A DNA stretch of 64,000 bases from Sphingobacterium sp. R2 (GCF_040760075.1 NZ_CP142884.1:3100001-3164000); one strand, 5' to 3'. Positions 35,760-46,020 are shown, counted from the stretch's first letter. Numbers and translations are program-made. Notes: a model not told the origin generated them from the letters alone.

Positions 35760-37727
35760 ATGATGTTTCAGTTGAAAGAGTTAACGAAGATAATTGCATT
35801 TTTTATAGTATACTTTACTGTACATGCTGTAGCTGCACAGAGTTTTTTGCCATTGGATGAAAATAAATATCGATCTGATGCGGAAAAATTATTGCTATCG
35901 AGCTCGGGGGACAGTGTGAAAGCAATGCAGCATTTTTATTTGGCAGATTACTATAGATTTAGAGATACGACCGAATTTTGGGATCATATGCAACAGGGGG
36001 AGCGGTTAGCCAAACCGTTCCGGAGCTTACAGGCGATGGGGGCACTTTATAAAAGCTATTATTATGGGCAATTTCTAGATAGTAAAAATGCAGGAGTTGA
36101 AGCCCAACGATGTGTAGACCTCCTTGGAAATGCACAAAAGCCTTTTCAGCAGGGGCTTTTGGCCAAAGCTTGGTATAATCTGGGCTTAATTCGATTTCCT
36201 AAAAAAGGATTTGCTGATTTTCTGGATATCCTCAATGGGAAGTGTTTGCCATACGCCAAAGCACACGATCCTATTATGGAAGGTAGTATAAATACGATGA
36301 TCGGCATGGCATTTATGTCGTCCAACCAGCTTGCAAAAGCGGACGAATACCATCAATTGGCTATAAAACAGCTCGAGCAGCAACCGCCGAGTGCTGCACT
36401 TGTGGTGGCTTATCTCAATACAGTCAGTAATTATTGTTATCAGGTGAAATCCAAAGAAGCAAGAGTACTGTTGGATAAAGTCAAACAACTATTAAACAAG
36501 TATCCAAATTCCACTCAGCTGCCCAATTACTACTACAACGAGGCTCTTTACGCTACAACAAAGCAGCAAACGGATGAGGCGTTACGGTTATTGGATATCG
36601 GCTTGGATTGGTCGGTGAAGATGAACAATTGGAAATTATTTCAGATGATGCGGTTCAGAAAATTTAATGTGTATCTCTTGCAGAAAAAGTATGCTGATGC
36701 TAAACTGCAGTTGGAGGAAATCGTGAAAAATGGATTATTAACGCGAGATCTCTACAACAGTAAAATTGTGTACAGTCAACTGGCGGGTGTGAATGAGCTG
36801 ATGGGTAATTATCAGGATGCGTTGAAGATGTCCAATATGGCAAATAAACTATCCGATAGCATACAGCAGGTCCAATTGCTGGAAAAAATGAATGAGATGG
36901 AGACGAAATATAAGACCGTTGAAAAAGAAAAAGAAATTTTGAATTTACGCGCAGAAAAGGACCGTAACCAATTTCGGATTTTTCTCGTTTTGGGTATTGC
37001 CGTTTTGCTTTTTTGTATTGTGCTTTTTGTTGCTTTTTTCTATCGAAAACAACGGAAGCTCAATACACAGATTCAGCTCAACCACGAAATCGTGTTGGAC
37101 AAATTGGAAAAGGAAAAACAGCTGCAAATTTCGGAATCTATGCTCAAGGGGGAGCAGCAGGAGCGTCAGCGTATAGCCCAAGATCTGCATGACAGCATAG
37201 GTGGTATGTTAACAGGTCTAAAATTTAAGATTGCCGGCGATGTAGGAAAGGGTACACTCTTGACTGATGAAGTGCCGCAGAAGTTGAACGACATCTTAGG
37301 CGAAGTAAGGCGTATATCCCATAATCTAATGCCCGAATCGTTGCGTCAGTTTGGATTGATAGCAGCATTGGAGCAATTGTGTATAGCAATGAAAAATAGT
37401 CATGTTTCGATCCAATTTGAAAACTATGAACCTGAATTGAATGTGGATTTTCAAAAAGGATTGGCCATATATCGAATTGTTCAAGAGGCCATTTCAAATG
37501 CATTAAAGTATGCAAACGCAGATGCAATTATCGTTCAGGTAAGTAAATCGGACGAAGTACTGCATATCCTCGTTGAGGATAATGGCAAAGGCTTTGATTC
37601 CGCTGTGTTAAATTATGGATTGGGTTTAAATAATATGGTCAATAGAGTGAAATGGATCAATGGATCAATTGATATTCAGAGTAAGCTCGGATCTGGAACT
37701 CAAATCGAAATTGGTGTAACTGTTTAA
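35760..37727 (+). CDS. NarL-system sensor histidine kinase with TPR-like periplasmic domain
   Basis: A 655-residue kinase. A signal/anchor at the N-terminus is followed by about 370 residues of helical repeats (TPR-like, e.g. AKADEYHQLAIKQL), one membrane helix (about 404-428), a coiled coil, then HisKA_3 with ERQRIAQDLHDSIGG (phospho-acceptor H477) and a HATPase domain (NALKYANA, VEDNGKGF, GLGLNNM). This architecture is typical of Bacteroidota kinases paired with LuxR-type regulators. Its partner starts 12 bases downstream. Whether it controls the convergent cydAB genes is unknown. Confidence 0.9.
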   Translation: MMFQLKELTKIIAFFIVYFTVHAVAAQSFLPLDENKYRSDAEKLLLSSSGDSVKAMQHFYLADYYRFRDTTEFWDHMQQGERLAKPFRSLQAMGALYKSYYYGQFLDSKNAGVEAQRCVDLLGNAQKPFQQGLLAKAWYNLGLIRFPKKGFADFLDILNGKCLPYAKAHDPIMEGSINTMIGMAFMSSNQLAKADEYHQLAIKQLEQQPPSAALVVAYLNTVSNYCYQVKSKEARVLLDKVKQLLNKYPNSTQLPNYYYNEALYATTKQQTDEALRLLDIGLDWSVKMNNWKLFQMMRFRKFNVYLLQKKYADAKLQLEEIVKNGLLTRDLYNSKIVYSQLAGVNELMGNYQDALKMSNMANKLSDSIQQVQLLEKMNEMETKYKTVEKEKEILNLRAEKDRNQFRIFLVLGIAVLLFCIVLFVAFFYRKQRKLNTQIQLNHEIVLDKLEKEKQLQISESMLKGEQQERQRIAQDLHDSIGGMLTGLKFKIAGDVGKGTLLTDEVPQKLNDILGEVRRISHNLMPESLRQFGLIAALEQLCIAMKNSHVSIQFENYEPELNVDFQKGLAIYRIVQEAISNALKYANADAIIVQVSKSDEVLHILVEDNGKGFDSAVLNYGLGLNNMVNRVKWINGSIDIQSKLGSGTQIEIGVTV

Positions 37728-37739
37728 ATAGGCTGAGTC

Positions 37740-38366
37740 ATGAAGATAATTGCAGTGTTAGACGATCATCCTTTATTGTTGGAAGGTGTTGCCTCTTTTC
37801 TCAATAATCAGGATGGGTATCTTGTATATCCCTTTTTGGAAGAAATTTCGTTAATTGAATTTTTAAAGGTCACGAAGGCGGATCTCCTACTTATGGATAT
37901 GCAACTGTTGCAGACAAATGGAGTAGATGTCTGTACTCAGGTGAGGAAGCTGTTTCCTATGATTCCTATTGTTGCATTGAGCAATTTGGCCGATGGTAAT
38001 CTTATTTTTCAGTTTATGCAGGCTGGCGGAAATGGCTATATCTTAAAGGATGTTAGCAACGAAGAATTTCTGGGCTGTGTACAGCTCGGCCTGGACGGCA
38101 AAGAAGCAATTTGTGATCGGGCAAAAGAACTTTATCGTGGTGCAATTTCTACGATCAGCAGTCTCCCTAGGCTTACACAGCGCGAAAAAGAGATTTTGAC
38201 GTTGATCTCCAATGGACTTACCACGAACCAAATCGCCGAGCAGTTATTTTTAAGTCCAGTTACTGTGGAAACGCATCGGCGCAATCTCCTGACTAAATTT
38301 AAAGTTAAAAATATGATTGAACTTGTACAGCTTGCGATGAAACATAAGTTGTTGGGACTCGAATAG
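37740..38366 (+). CDS. NarL/LuxR-family response regulator
   Basis: A 208-residue regulator with a receiver domain (acidic pocket D8/D9, phospho-acceptor D53 in LLLMDMQ, conserved K103 in YILKD) and a LuxR-type helix-turn-helix (residues 143-205: LTQREKEILTLISNGLTTNQIAEQLFLSPVTVETHRRNL). It partners the kinase 12 bases upstream. Its 3' end lies only 9 bases from the convergent cydB stop with no terminator visible, so the transcripts probably overlap. Confidence 0.92.
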   Translation: MKIIAVLDDHPLLLEGVASFLNNQDGYLVYPFLEEISLIEFLKVTKADLLLMDMQLLQTNGVDVCTQVRKLFPMIPIVALSNLADGNLIFQFMQAGGNGYILKDVSNEEFLGCVQLGLDGKEAICDRAKELYRGAISTISSLPRLTQREKEILTLISNGLTTNQIAEQLFLSPVTVETHRRNLLTKFKVKNMIELVQLAMKHKLLGLE

Positions 38367-38375
38367 AGGCCGCTC

Positions 38376-39452
38376 TTAGTGGTCACCGTAACCGACGTCA
38401 TCAAGCTTACCTTTGAAGACCCTAAATTGGATAATAAAATAAGCAACCACCAGAATTGCTGCAAACATAAACCAGCCTAAACCAACTGAAAGACCATATT
38501 CATGTGCTGCAGCATTTTGAATCGTCAAGGAAGGATTTACGTCATTCGTTGAAGGCAATAATATAGGGAACATGGAAGCAACGGTCGTGGCAAAGCTCCC
38601 CAGTATAAACAGGGATGAAAATAGGAAGCCAATACCATCTTTCTTAAAGGTCTTGATCCAAAATTGTCCAAGTAATCCAACAGCAGCAATCAAAGGAAAT
38701 ATCCACAGCCAATAATGATTTTGGAGATTGTTTAAGGAGATGGGTTTCACATAATGCCATACATAGGCCGATAGTAGGACAAGAATAAGCAAGACAAAGT
38801 TGAGTTTAAAAACAATATTCTTTAATCTAGTATTTAGTGTGCTGGATGTTTTCAGAATGACCCAGCCTGCACCGTGGATTGTTAATGTAACGACGGCAAC
38901 TAAACCTAATATGATGGTGAACCAGTCTATAATGCCTTGATGTTGGGCTAATGGGTCAAATGTCGGGTTCCAAAGTGCTAAGAAGAAATAATGTGGCTCT
39001 TGGGTCGATACACCATTTTCTACCATACCTAGGTTTACTCCGCGAACGACATTGCCTAGGGCAGCGCCAAAGAAAAGTGCCAGCAACAGGCTTGCTAGAC
39101 CAAAAGCTTTATCCCATAAAGCCTCCCAAAGCCGATGGTGAACCTGCCCCCTGAGTTCAAGACTTATCGCTCTAAAAATAAGTAACCATAATACAAGCAT
39201 GAGCGGTAAGTAAAATCCACTGAAAGAGGAGGCATAAAGCGTTGGGAAAGCAAAGAATAGGACACCGCCGGAAGCGATGAGCCAGACTTCATTGGCATCC
39301 CAAAACGGCCCAATCGCGTTAGTCACAGCTTTTTTCTCCTGTTCGGTTTTAGCAAAGAATAGATGGACAATTCCCGCCCCAAAATCGTACCCATCGAGTA
39401 CGATATAAATTCCCAACATAAAAGTTAATACGATAAACCAGAATATTTCCAT
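38376..39452 (-). CDS. cydB: Cytochrome bd ubiquinol oxidase subunit II
   Basis: A 358-residue inner-membrane protein with eight to nine hydrophobic helices. The N-terminal VLDGYDFGAGIVHLFF and PFWDANEVWLIASGGVLFFAFPTLYA segments are characteristic CydB signatures. It forms the bd oxidase heterodimer with CydA, six bases upstream on the same strand. The enzyme reduces oxygen to water with high affinity, without proton pumping, supporting microaerobic growth and peroxide/NO tolerance. Confidence 0.93.
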   Translation of the reverse strand: MEIFWFIVLTFMLGIYIVLDGYDFGAGIVHLFFAKTEQEKKAVTNAIGPFWDANEVWLIASGGVLFFAFPTLYASSFSGFYLPLMLVLWLLIFRAISLELRGQVHHRLWEALWDKAFGLASLLLALFFGAALGNVVRGVNLGMVENGVSTQEPHYFFLALWNPTFDPLAQHQGIIDWFTIILGLVAVVTLTIHGAGWVILKTSSTLNTRLKNIVFKLNFVLLILVLLSAYVWHYVKPISLNNLQNHYWLWIFPLIAAVGLLGQFWIKTFKKDGIGFLFSSLFILGSFATTVASMFPILLPSTNDVNPSLTIQNAAAHEYGLSVGLGWFMFAAILVVAYFIIQFRVFKGKLDDVGYGDH

Positions 39453-39458
39453 AGCTAA

Positions 39459-40796
39459 TTAGGTTGATGCAACTGTCGTTTCAGGACCTTTTCTAATGAT
39501 CTTCAAGACTAACATCAGAAATAACAAACCCAAAAGAATGTATAAACCAACGAAGCCGAGAAAGGTAAATAATGTATTTCCAGAAGATACGGTAGGGGAT
39601 ACACCGTCTACCATGCGCATGAGATTATAAACTAGCCAAGGTTGTCGTCCCAGTTCCGCCGTATACCAGCCTGCAGTATTCGCGATGTAGGGGAAAGGAA
39701 TCATAAACATAATGATCCACAACAACCATTTCGTTTGATACAACCTGTTCCGCCAAAGCAGTAGCGCTCCTAGGACCATAATGCCAATGAATATGGTACC
39801 CAAACCTACCATGATGTGATAACTATAATAAAGCCCAGGCACGTTCGTTGGGTGTAACGATTGGTCAAATTCATTTAATCCTTTAATTTCTGCATCCCAA
39901 CGCTGGTAGGTCAGGAAGCTCAATACATTCGGTACGGCTATCTTATTGTCCAATTTTTTGTTTTCCATGTCCGGTTGACCGATCAGAACAATCTCTGAAC
40001 CGCCTTTTTCTGTTTTGAAAATTCCCTCCATGCCAGCAAAGGCAGCGGGTTGGTATTTTACCACATTTTTTGCGGCCAGATCTCCTGTAGGAAAGGCAAG
40101 CATCACCGACGATATTGCACCAAAGATGACCCCACTTTTAATGAATATCTTACCAAATTTGCTATGCCTGTCACTGAGCAGATAAAATGCGCCAATAGAG
40201 GCAACGAAAAACGAGCTAGTCACCAATGAAGCGGCTTGATTATGTAGATAAGATGGCCATAACCATGGATTACTGAATAATGCACTAAAATTGTTCAGTA
40301 CAAATTTGCCATTTTCGAGAATCTCATACCCAACAGGATGCTGCATCCAGGAATGCGTGGCGATAATCAGGAAACCACTGGCCCAAGATCCAATAAAGAC
40401 CATCAGTCCAGCTAAAAAGTGCAGCTTATGGCCGAGCAACTTTTCTCCAAAAAGGAACATTCCTAGAAACGAAGATTCTAGGAAAAAGGAAAACATGCCC
40501 TCCATAGCTAGGGTCTGTCCAATAATTCCACCAGTAAGTTCCGAAAACTTCGCCCAGTTTGTGCCAAACTGAAACTCCATCGGGATGCCGGTGACAACGC
40601 CCATGGTAAAATTAAGGGCAAAGATTTTCATCCAAAATTTTGAAGCATGGTTGTAATCTTCGTTTTGAGTCTGAAGAAATTTCCATTTAAAGTATACGAT
40701 CATCAGCGATAAACCCATGGTCAATTGGGGGAAAAGATAATGAAATGTAATAGTAAATGCGAACTGAAGCCGATTGTAGAGAATCATATCTTCCAT
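39459..40796 (-). CDS. cydA: Cytochrome bd ubiquinol oxidase subunit I
   Basis: A 445-residue haem-bearing subunit. The N-terminal RLQFAFTITFHYLFPQLTMG contains the His ligand of the high-spin haem, and GRQPWLVYNLMR is the conserved quinol-side motif. Length is about 75 residues below E. coli CydA, which marks the short Q-loop type. First gene of the cydAB operon, transcribed away from the diheme cytochrome gene; a TATATTTA box lies about 30 bases before the start on the minus strand, with no clear -33. No cydX or cydCD is nearby. Confidence 0.93.
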   Translation of the reverse strand: MEDMILYNRLQFAFTITFHYLFPQLTMGLSLMIVYFKWKFLQTQNEDYNHASKFWMKIFALNFTMGVVTGIPMEFQFGTNWAKFSELTGGIIGQTLAMEGMFSFFLESSFLGMFLFGEKLLGHKLHFLAGLMVFIGSWASGFLIIATHSWMQHPVGYEILENGKFVLNNFSALFSNPWLWPSYLHNQAASLVTSSFFVASIGAFYLLSDRHSKFGKIFIKSGVIFGAISSVMLAFPTGDLAAKNVVKYQPAAFAGMEGIFKTEKGGSEIVLIGQPDMENKKLDNKIAVPNVLSFLTYQRWDAEIKGLNEFDQSLHPTNVPGLYYSYHIMVGLGTIFIGIMVLGALLLWRNRLYQTKWLLWIIMFMIPFPYIANTAGWYTAELGRQPWLVYNLMRMVDGVSPTVSSGNTLFTFLGFVGLYILLGLLFLMLVLKIIRKGPETTVAST

Positions 40797-41022
40797 GGAT
40801 TCGAAGTTTTGGTTAAAAGACAGCTAAATATAGCCATTTTATTTCCCAATTTAGCGTGGAGACAATTTATTTTTGCTAAAAAATGGCGCATTTTTATCGT
40901 TTTCTGAGCTGATTGTAAAAATCAAAACGATAATCCCTCATGACTCACCATAATCCCTTATTTATCTTATCTTCGTCCGATTTAATGATGGACTAGAGGG
41001 GGAGAGAAGAATATATAGCGAA

Positions 41023-42009
41023 ATGAAGAAAATAATCATTTTGATGGGCGTTTTATTAATACCCGTACTTTTGATTGTCGTAAATAATATCGGTCGGGGA
41101 AGACCTGCTAAAGATAATACTGTATTTAGGAGCAAATTATCGGATTACAATTTGTTCAAAGGTAAATTGGCTGATCTTACGCCAAACGACCAAGGGATTT
41201 CCTATGAATTAGCATCTGCTTTATTCACAGACTATACTGATAAAAAGCGTGCAATCTTTCTTCCCAAAGGGAAAAAAATGACTGCATCGGACGATGGATT
41301 ACCTGAATTCCCCAATGGTACTATCATAGCCAAAACTTTTTTCTATTCGGCAGCAAGTGTGCTTAAAGGGACTAAAGTACTGCTGCTTGAGACTAGGCTT
41401 CTCATCAATAAAGATGGGCAATGGAATGCGGCTACCTATCAATGGAATGCGGCTCAAGATGAAGCTTTTCTACTAATGGACAGCGCTTCCGTTCATGTTT
41501 CGTTTCTAGACAGCAAAGGTGTTGAAAGACAGACAAATTATATCATTCCTTCCCGGGAGGATTGTTTTGCATGCCACCGTCAAGGGAATCATGTGCTTCC
41601 AATAGGTCCAAAAATAAGAAATATGAACCGTATTGTCCATGTAAATAAAGAACCCGTCCAGCAATTGGTATATTTGAGCGATAGAGGTATGCTTGATTTG
41701 ACATCGTTGGGTGATTATACAACTCTGCCAAGTTATGATGATGTGACTCGGTCGACAACTATGCGGGCACGTGCTTATTTAGATCTTAATTGCGCCCATT
41801 GTCATAATCCTAAAGGTACCGCTTATATGACGATGCTGGATCTCCGTTACGAAAGCCCCTTGAATGAAACTGGAATTTTGTTGAAACAGGCCAAGATGAT
41901 TGGAAGAATGTCTACATTAGGAGAGATGCATATGCCTCAAAAGGGAACCACAATACTGCATGATGATGGAATATCGTTGATTAAAACCTATTTGAGATCT
42001 TTAAAATAA
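41023..42009 (+). CDS. Diheme c-type cytochrome (SO2930-like family)
   Basis: A 328-residue exported protein with an N-terminal membrane anchor or signal (residues 3-22). Two haem c motifs are present, CFACH (181-185) and CAHCH (257-261), with a conserved intervening region (LPIGPKIRNMNR, RARAYLDLNCAHCH) as in the SO2930-type family. It probably carries electrons in the periplasm; the partner is unknown. A 15-base direct repeat (41419-41433 and 41440-41454) encodes QWNAATYQWNAAQ, an in-frame seven-codon duplication. It is monocistronic. Confidence 0.82.
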   Translation: MKKIIILMGVLLIPVLLIVVNNIGRGRPAKDNTVFRSKLSDYNLFKGKLADLTPNDQGISYELASALFTDYTDKKRAIFLPKGKKMTASDDGLPEFPNGTIIAKTFFYSAASVLKGTKVLLLETRLLINKDGQWNAATYQWNAAQDEAFLLMDSASVHVSFLDSKGVERQTNYIIPSREDCFACHRQGNHVLPIGPKIRNMNRIVHVNKEPVQQLVYLSDRGMLDLTSLGDYTTLPSYDDVTRSTTMRARAYLDLNCAHCHNPKGTAYMTMLDLRYESPLNETGILLKQAKMIGRMSTLGEMHMPQKGTTILHDDGISLIKTYLRSLK

Positions 42010-42064
42010 AAGATCTTTTAAAGATGAAGTTGTTAGCACCCAATGACCATCGCCACGGAAAAAT

Positions 42065-42096
42065 AAAGCGGCACTTATTTAATTAAGTGCCGCTTT
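42065..42096. terminator. Bidirectional terminator
   Basis: AAAGCGGCACTTA (42065-42077), loop TTTAAT, TAAGTGCCGCTTT (42084-42096): 13 perfect pairs with T-rich sequence on both sides. It separates the convergent diheme cytochrome and GH3 genes. Confidence 0.92.
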
Positions 42097-42117
42097 GTTT
42101 TTATTTAGAAAAATAGT

Positions 42118-44394
42118 TTAAAGCAGTTCAAATTCTTTTTCTTTGACATCGCGACTGTTGGGCCCAATGTACACTTTGAAATTTCCTGGCTCTGCGATAT
42201 ATTTCAGGCTGTTGTCAAAAAATTTCAGATCATCTACGTTAATTTTAAAGTTTACCGTTTTTTGTTCGCCTTTTTTAAGGAATATCTTCTGAAACCCTTT
42301 TAGTTCTTTTACGGGACGTGTAACTGATGCAACGACGTCTTGTATATACAGCTGTACAGTTTCCTCAGCATCATAGTTTCCGGTATTAGTGATGTCGATA
42401 CTCGCCTGTAACGTACCTTTTTCGTCGATTGTGTTTCGGTCAAGACGAATGTCACTATACGAAAAGGTCGTATAACTTAGACCATATCCAAAAGGGTAAA
42501 GTGGCGAATTACTTACATCGAGATAATTAGATTTGAATTTTTCAAAATCGCCCGAGTTTCCATAAGGTCTGCCGGTATTTTTGTGTGCATAATAGATCGG
42601 AATCTGACCAACATTGCGTGGGAAAGTGGCCGTAATTTTTCCTGAAGGAACGACATCCCCAAATAAAACATCGGCTACTGCTTTTCCTGTTTCCGTTCCA
42701 CCAAACCAAACATTTAATATCGCGGGAACATGAGCATCTTCCCACGTGAGCGTCAGTGGTCGGCCAGTGAATAGCACAAGGACAACTGGCTTACCTGTGG
42801 CCAACAATGCTTTTAACAGATTTTGTTGATTTTTTGGAATATCGAGTTCTGAGCGACTGGAGCTTTCTCCAGACATTTCCGAAGATTCGCCGAGCGCAGC
42901 GACGACTACATCGGACTGCTGGGCAACTTGCACGGCTTCTGCAATGATCTCCTCTTCTTTGCGGGAATCCCGTGCGATTGTACGGCCGAACATAGTTGCA
43001 TGTTTTTGGTAGTTCGGGTCTTCCAACAGATTGCTGCCTAGGTGTGTCAGGATATTTACTTTGTTGCCCAATACAGCTTTCATGCCCTCAACTAACGAGG
43101 CTGTTTTGTCTAGTTCAGCACTGACACTCCAGGTTCCCGGCATGTTTGGTCCTGAATTGGCTAAAGGTCCAATAACAGCGACTGTGCCTGTTTTTTTCAA
43201 TGGAAGCGCTTGGTTTTCATTTTTCAATAAGACAAATGATTTTGCCGCAATTTCTCTGGCTTTCGCATGATTGGCTTCAGATCCAATCACTGTTTTTGCC
43301 CGTTTTTCATCACAATAGCGGTATGGATCATCAAATAATCCTAATTTATACTTGGCTTCCAAAACATAGCGGCAGGCCCTGTCAATATCTACGATTTTGA
43401 CTTTTCCAGCGTCTAAAGATTTCTTTAGCGTCGTAAGAAACCCTTCACCCACCATATCCATATCAACACCTGCATTAAGACTTAAAGCAGAAACCTGCTG
43501 GAGGTCTCCTAGGCCATGTGCAGTTAATTCATTTACCGCTGTATAATCGGTTACAACCAATCCTTTAAAGCCCCATTGTTGGCGTAAAACATCTGTCATT
43601 AACCATTTGTTTGCCGAAGCAGGGACACCATTGATATCGTTAAAAGACGTCATGATACTTCCAGCTCCGGCGTCTATTGCTGCTTTGTAAGGAGGCAAGT
43701 ATTCATTGTACATCCGGTGGAGGCTCATATCCGTGCTGTTGTAATCACGACCACCTTCGGCTGCACCATATAGGGCAAAATGTTTGACGCAGGCCATCAT
43801 GGTGTTATGTGCTGCCAGGTTATCCCCTTGGAAGCCATGGACGATGGCTTCAGCAACCCGAGAGCTTAGATAGGTATCTTCACCCGCACCTTCGGAAATA
43901 CGGCCCCAGCGTGGATCGCGCGAGATATCTACCATGGGCGAAAATGCCCAATTAATCCCATCGGCGGTCGCTTCTTCGGCTGCTATACGTGCAGATTGTT
44001 GAATCAAGTTCATGTCCCAGGTGGCGGCAAGACCTAAAGGAATTGGGAACACCGTACGATACCCGTGAATAACATCCATCCCAAAAATGATGGGTATTTT
44101 TAACCGGGATTGTTTGATAGCTATTTCCTGTGTTTTGCGGATTTTCGCTGGTGTACTCATGCTGAAAATCCCGCCGATTTGACCATTTTTAATTTTCGCT
44201 TCTACACCCGTGGATACTGTGGTTCCAGTGGTCGCTTCACCACCGGTTACCAAGTTAAGTTGTCCAATCTTTTCGTCGACAGTCATCTTAGCCATAAGCT
44301 GATCAATGAACGTGTCCATTTTCTGATTGGATTGCGCTGGACTGGTATGCCAGGCGAGCAATGCAAGAAGGAAAGTACCTACTACTTTTTTCAT
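42118..44394 (-). CDS. GH3 beta-glucosidase (BglX-like)
   Basis: A 758-residue exported glycoside hydrolase family 3 enzyme. The signal peptide ends near SPAQ. The (beta/alpha)8 domain carries the nucleophile D283 (LVVTDYTAVNEL) and the KHFALYGAAEGGRDYN substrate loop; a second alpha/beta domain (GESSEMSGESSSRSELDIP) should supply the acid/base Glu; a C-terminal fibronectin-III-like domain ends the protein. It follows a GH144 endoglucanase, so it probably hydrolyses sophoro-oligosaccharides (beta-1,2-linked glucose), as described for a Bacteroides GH3 enzyme in a comparable locus. Linkage preference is inferred from context. Confidence 0.9.
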   Translation of the reverse strand: MKKVVGTFLLALLAWHTSPAQSNQKMDTFIDQLMAKMTVDEKIGQLNLVTGGEATTGTTVSTGVEAKIKNGQIGGIFSMSTPAKIRKTQEIAIKQSRLKIPIIFGMDVIHGYRTVFPIPLGLAATWDMNLIQQSARIAAEEATADGINWAFSPMVDISRDPRWGRISEGAGEDTYLSSRVAEAIVHGFQGDNLAAHNTMMACVKHFALYGAAEGGRDYNSTDMSLHRMYNEYLPPYKAAIDAGAGSIMTSFNDINGVPASANKWLMTDVLRQQWGFKGLVVTDYTAVNELTAHGLGDLQQVSALSLNAGVDMDMVGEGFLTTLKKSLDAGKVKIVDIDRACRYVLEAKYKLGLFDDPYRYCDEKRAKTVIGSEANHAKAREIAAKSFVLLKNENQALPLKKTGTVAVIGPLANSGPNMPGTWSVSAELDKTASLVEGMKAVLGNKVNILTHLGSNLLEDPNYQKHATMFGRTIARDSRKEEEIIAEAVQVAQQSDVVVAALGESSEMSGESSSRSELDIPKNQQNLLKALLATGKPVVLVLFTGRPLTLTWEDAHVPAILNVWFGGTETGKAVADVLFGDVVPSGKITATFPRNVGQIPIYYAHKNTGRPYGNSGDFEKFKSNYLDVSNSPLYPFGYGLSYTTFSYSDIRLDRNTIDEKGTLQASIDITNTGNYDAEETVQLYIQDVVASVTRPVKELKGFQKIFLKKGEQKTVNFKINVDDLKFFDNSLKYIAEPGNFKVYIGPNSRDVKEKEFELL

Positions 44395-44558
44395 CGTATT
44401 ATTTTTTTGTGCGCATGGATTTTGCTTCCCTCGCTACATGGTAAGTTTATGTAAAGCGCTCAAGATGACTCTTGAACCTCTTTTATGGGATGTCCTGTTG
44501 TTTTCGTGGAAGGAACCATTCTCAACGTGTGACGGATTGAAAATGATTCCACAGACCA

Positions 44559-45944
44559 CTATTTTAAATAAGGACTTGTAAAACCGAGTTTTTTTAGTCC
44601 TTGTTGAATTTCTGGGGCCTGCATAAATAGCTCCCAGATTTTACCTGTTCTATAGTTTTCGATCATGACAATAATAGGCCCCTGATCGATGGCTAGATAA
44701 CGTTGTGGGTACCAATTTGCCGTTTCACTGTAGGCATCATAGTAGCCATATTTACCCCAGACTTTATTGCCGAGTTGTTTGTCTAGGTATTGTGCAAACT
44801 GAATGCTTTCGTGTGGGGTGTAAGGCATGGATGACAAAGCTGCTGTCGGCGAGATCACGCCAGGGTCGTTGTCTGGGTGATGTGCATCGTAGCCGTTGAT
44901 GGAATAGCTGGCCGTCCAGCCCCAGCCTTTATCCGAACCGTAACCTTTATAGCCTTTTGGGTTTAGATCTGCATAAGCCAAATTTATCTTAGCATGGTTG
45001 CTTGTCGCTTCCCAATAATCTGCATATTGGTCTTTTAATCCTTTGGGACTCAATCCTAAATAGGAGTAATGTTCCCAGAATAGCGGCCCCACTTCACCTT
45101 CTTTGGCATTGTGCTTCAGTACGAGTGGAATGTCATATTTTTTAGCGGAGCTTTTAATTGCACCAGATCTTGCCCAACCCTCATGATACACTTGGGGTGC
45201 AATAGGGTAAGTGGGAGAGGAGGCTGCTAAAATATAAGTAATAAGACATTCGTCGTATCCTCTGACAGGGTGATTTTGTTGAAAGTTAAATTTAGGACTC
45301 CAATGCCAATAGATAACATTTTGCCCATTTGTATAATGATTCCAATTGATTTCTTTCCATAGTTTATCTGCTTTTTGGGCAACTAGTTGGGCAGAATCAT
45401 CTTTATCTTTTAGATATTCCCGAATGGCGATTAGGCCTTGGGCTAAGAATGCAGTTTCAACAATGTCACCGCCATTATCTTTTTCACTGAAGGGTTTCGC
45501 TGTCCCCAGTTCTCCATCGTACCAGTGTGCCCAGGCTCCTTTAAACCGTTCGATTTTGCCTAGATAATCCATGATGTGATCCAGCTTTTGAACGCCTTGA
45601 TCCTGGCTGATAAACCCGCGTTCCATCGCGACAATCATACCCATGAGTCCGAAGCCACTACCACCTATGGTCACGACATTACGGTCATTTTGAGGGTAAA
45701 CACCATCCATATGGATGCGTTCCCTGGCGAGACCGGAAGTAGGTTCGGCACCTTCCCAAAAATATTGAAATGTATGTTGCTGAATAGTTGTTAATAGCGA
45801 ATCTTCATTGATTTTGCTTCCATCGGTTGAATCAATCTTTGAGGGACTGTCTGGACTGCTATTAGTAGCATTTTGGCACGAACTGCTGAGAATAAGCGCC
45901 AAAGCTATACCGCTAAGTGCTGGATATGCTATTCGTTTTCTCAT
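44559..45944 (-). CDS. GH144 endo-beta-1,2-glucanase-like lipoprotein
   Basis: A 461-residue (alpha/alpha)6-barrel protein of the former 'glucoamylase family protein' group, now GH144. A lipobox (SSSC, Cys 23) indicates membrane attachment. Hallmarks are QHTFQYFWEGAEPTSGLARER, TIGGSGFGLMGMIVAMERGF and the C-terminal AIDQGPIIVMIENYRTG. GH144 enzymes cleave beta-1,2-glucans to sophoro-oligosaccharides. It lies between SusCD and the GH3 gene on the same strand, giving a coherent capture-cut-import-hydrolyse locus. A hairpin separates it from susD, so it may be transcribed at reduced level or from its own promoter. Confidence 0.85.
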   Translation of the reverse strand: MRKRIAYPALSGIALALILSSSCQNATNSSPDSPSKIDSTDGSKINEDSLLTTIQQHTFQYFWEGAEPTSGLARERIHMDGVYPQNDRNVVTIGGSGFGLMGMIVAMERGFISQDQGVQKLDHIMDYLGKIERFKGAWAHWYDGELGTAKPFSEKDNGGDIVETAFLAQGLIAIREYLKDKDDSAQLVAQKADKLWKEINWNHYTNGQNVIYWHWSPKFNFQQNHPVRGYDECLITYILAASSPTYPIAPQVYHEGWARSGAIKSSAKKYDIPLVLKHNAKEGEVGPLFWEHYSYLGLSPKGLKDQYADYWEATSNHAKINLAYADLNPKGYKGYGSDKGWGWTASYSINGYDAHHPDNDPGVISPTAALSSMPYTPHESIQFAQYLDKQLGNKVWGKYGYYDAYSETANWYPQRYLAIDQGPIIVMIENYRTGKIWELFMQAPEIQQGLKKLGFTSPYLK

Positions 45945-45972
45945 GGATATGTTGTTTAATTCTTGAAAAAAT

Positions 45973-45999
45973 GTTCAAACGACCATAGGTCGTTTGAAC
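45973..45999 (-). terminator. Terminator/attenuator after susD
   Basis: GTTCAAACGACC and GGTCGTTTGAAC form a perfect 12-base-pair stem with a 3-base loop, followed on the minus strand by ATTTTTTC. It lies 21 bases beyond the SusD stop and 28 bases before the GH144 start, so it may attenuate expression of the downstream hydrolases. Confidence 0.82.
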
Positions 46000-46020
46000 G
46001 GAGTTATTTTACTTATATAG

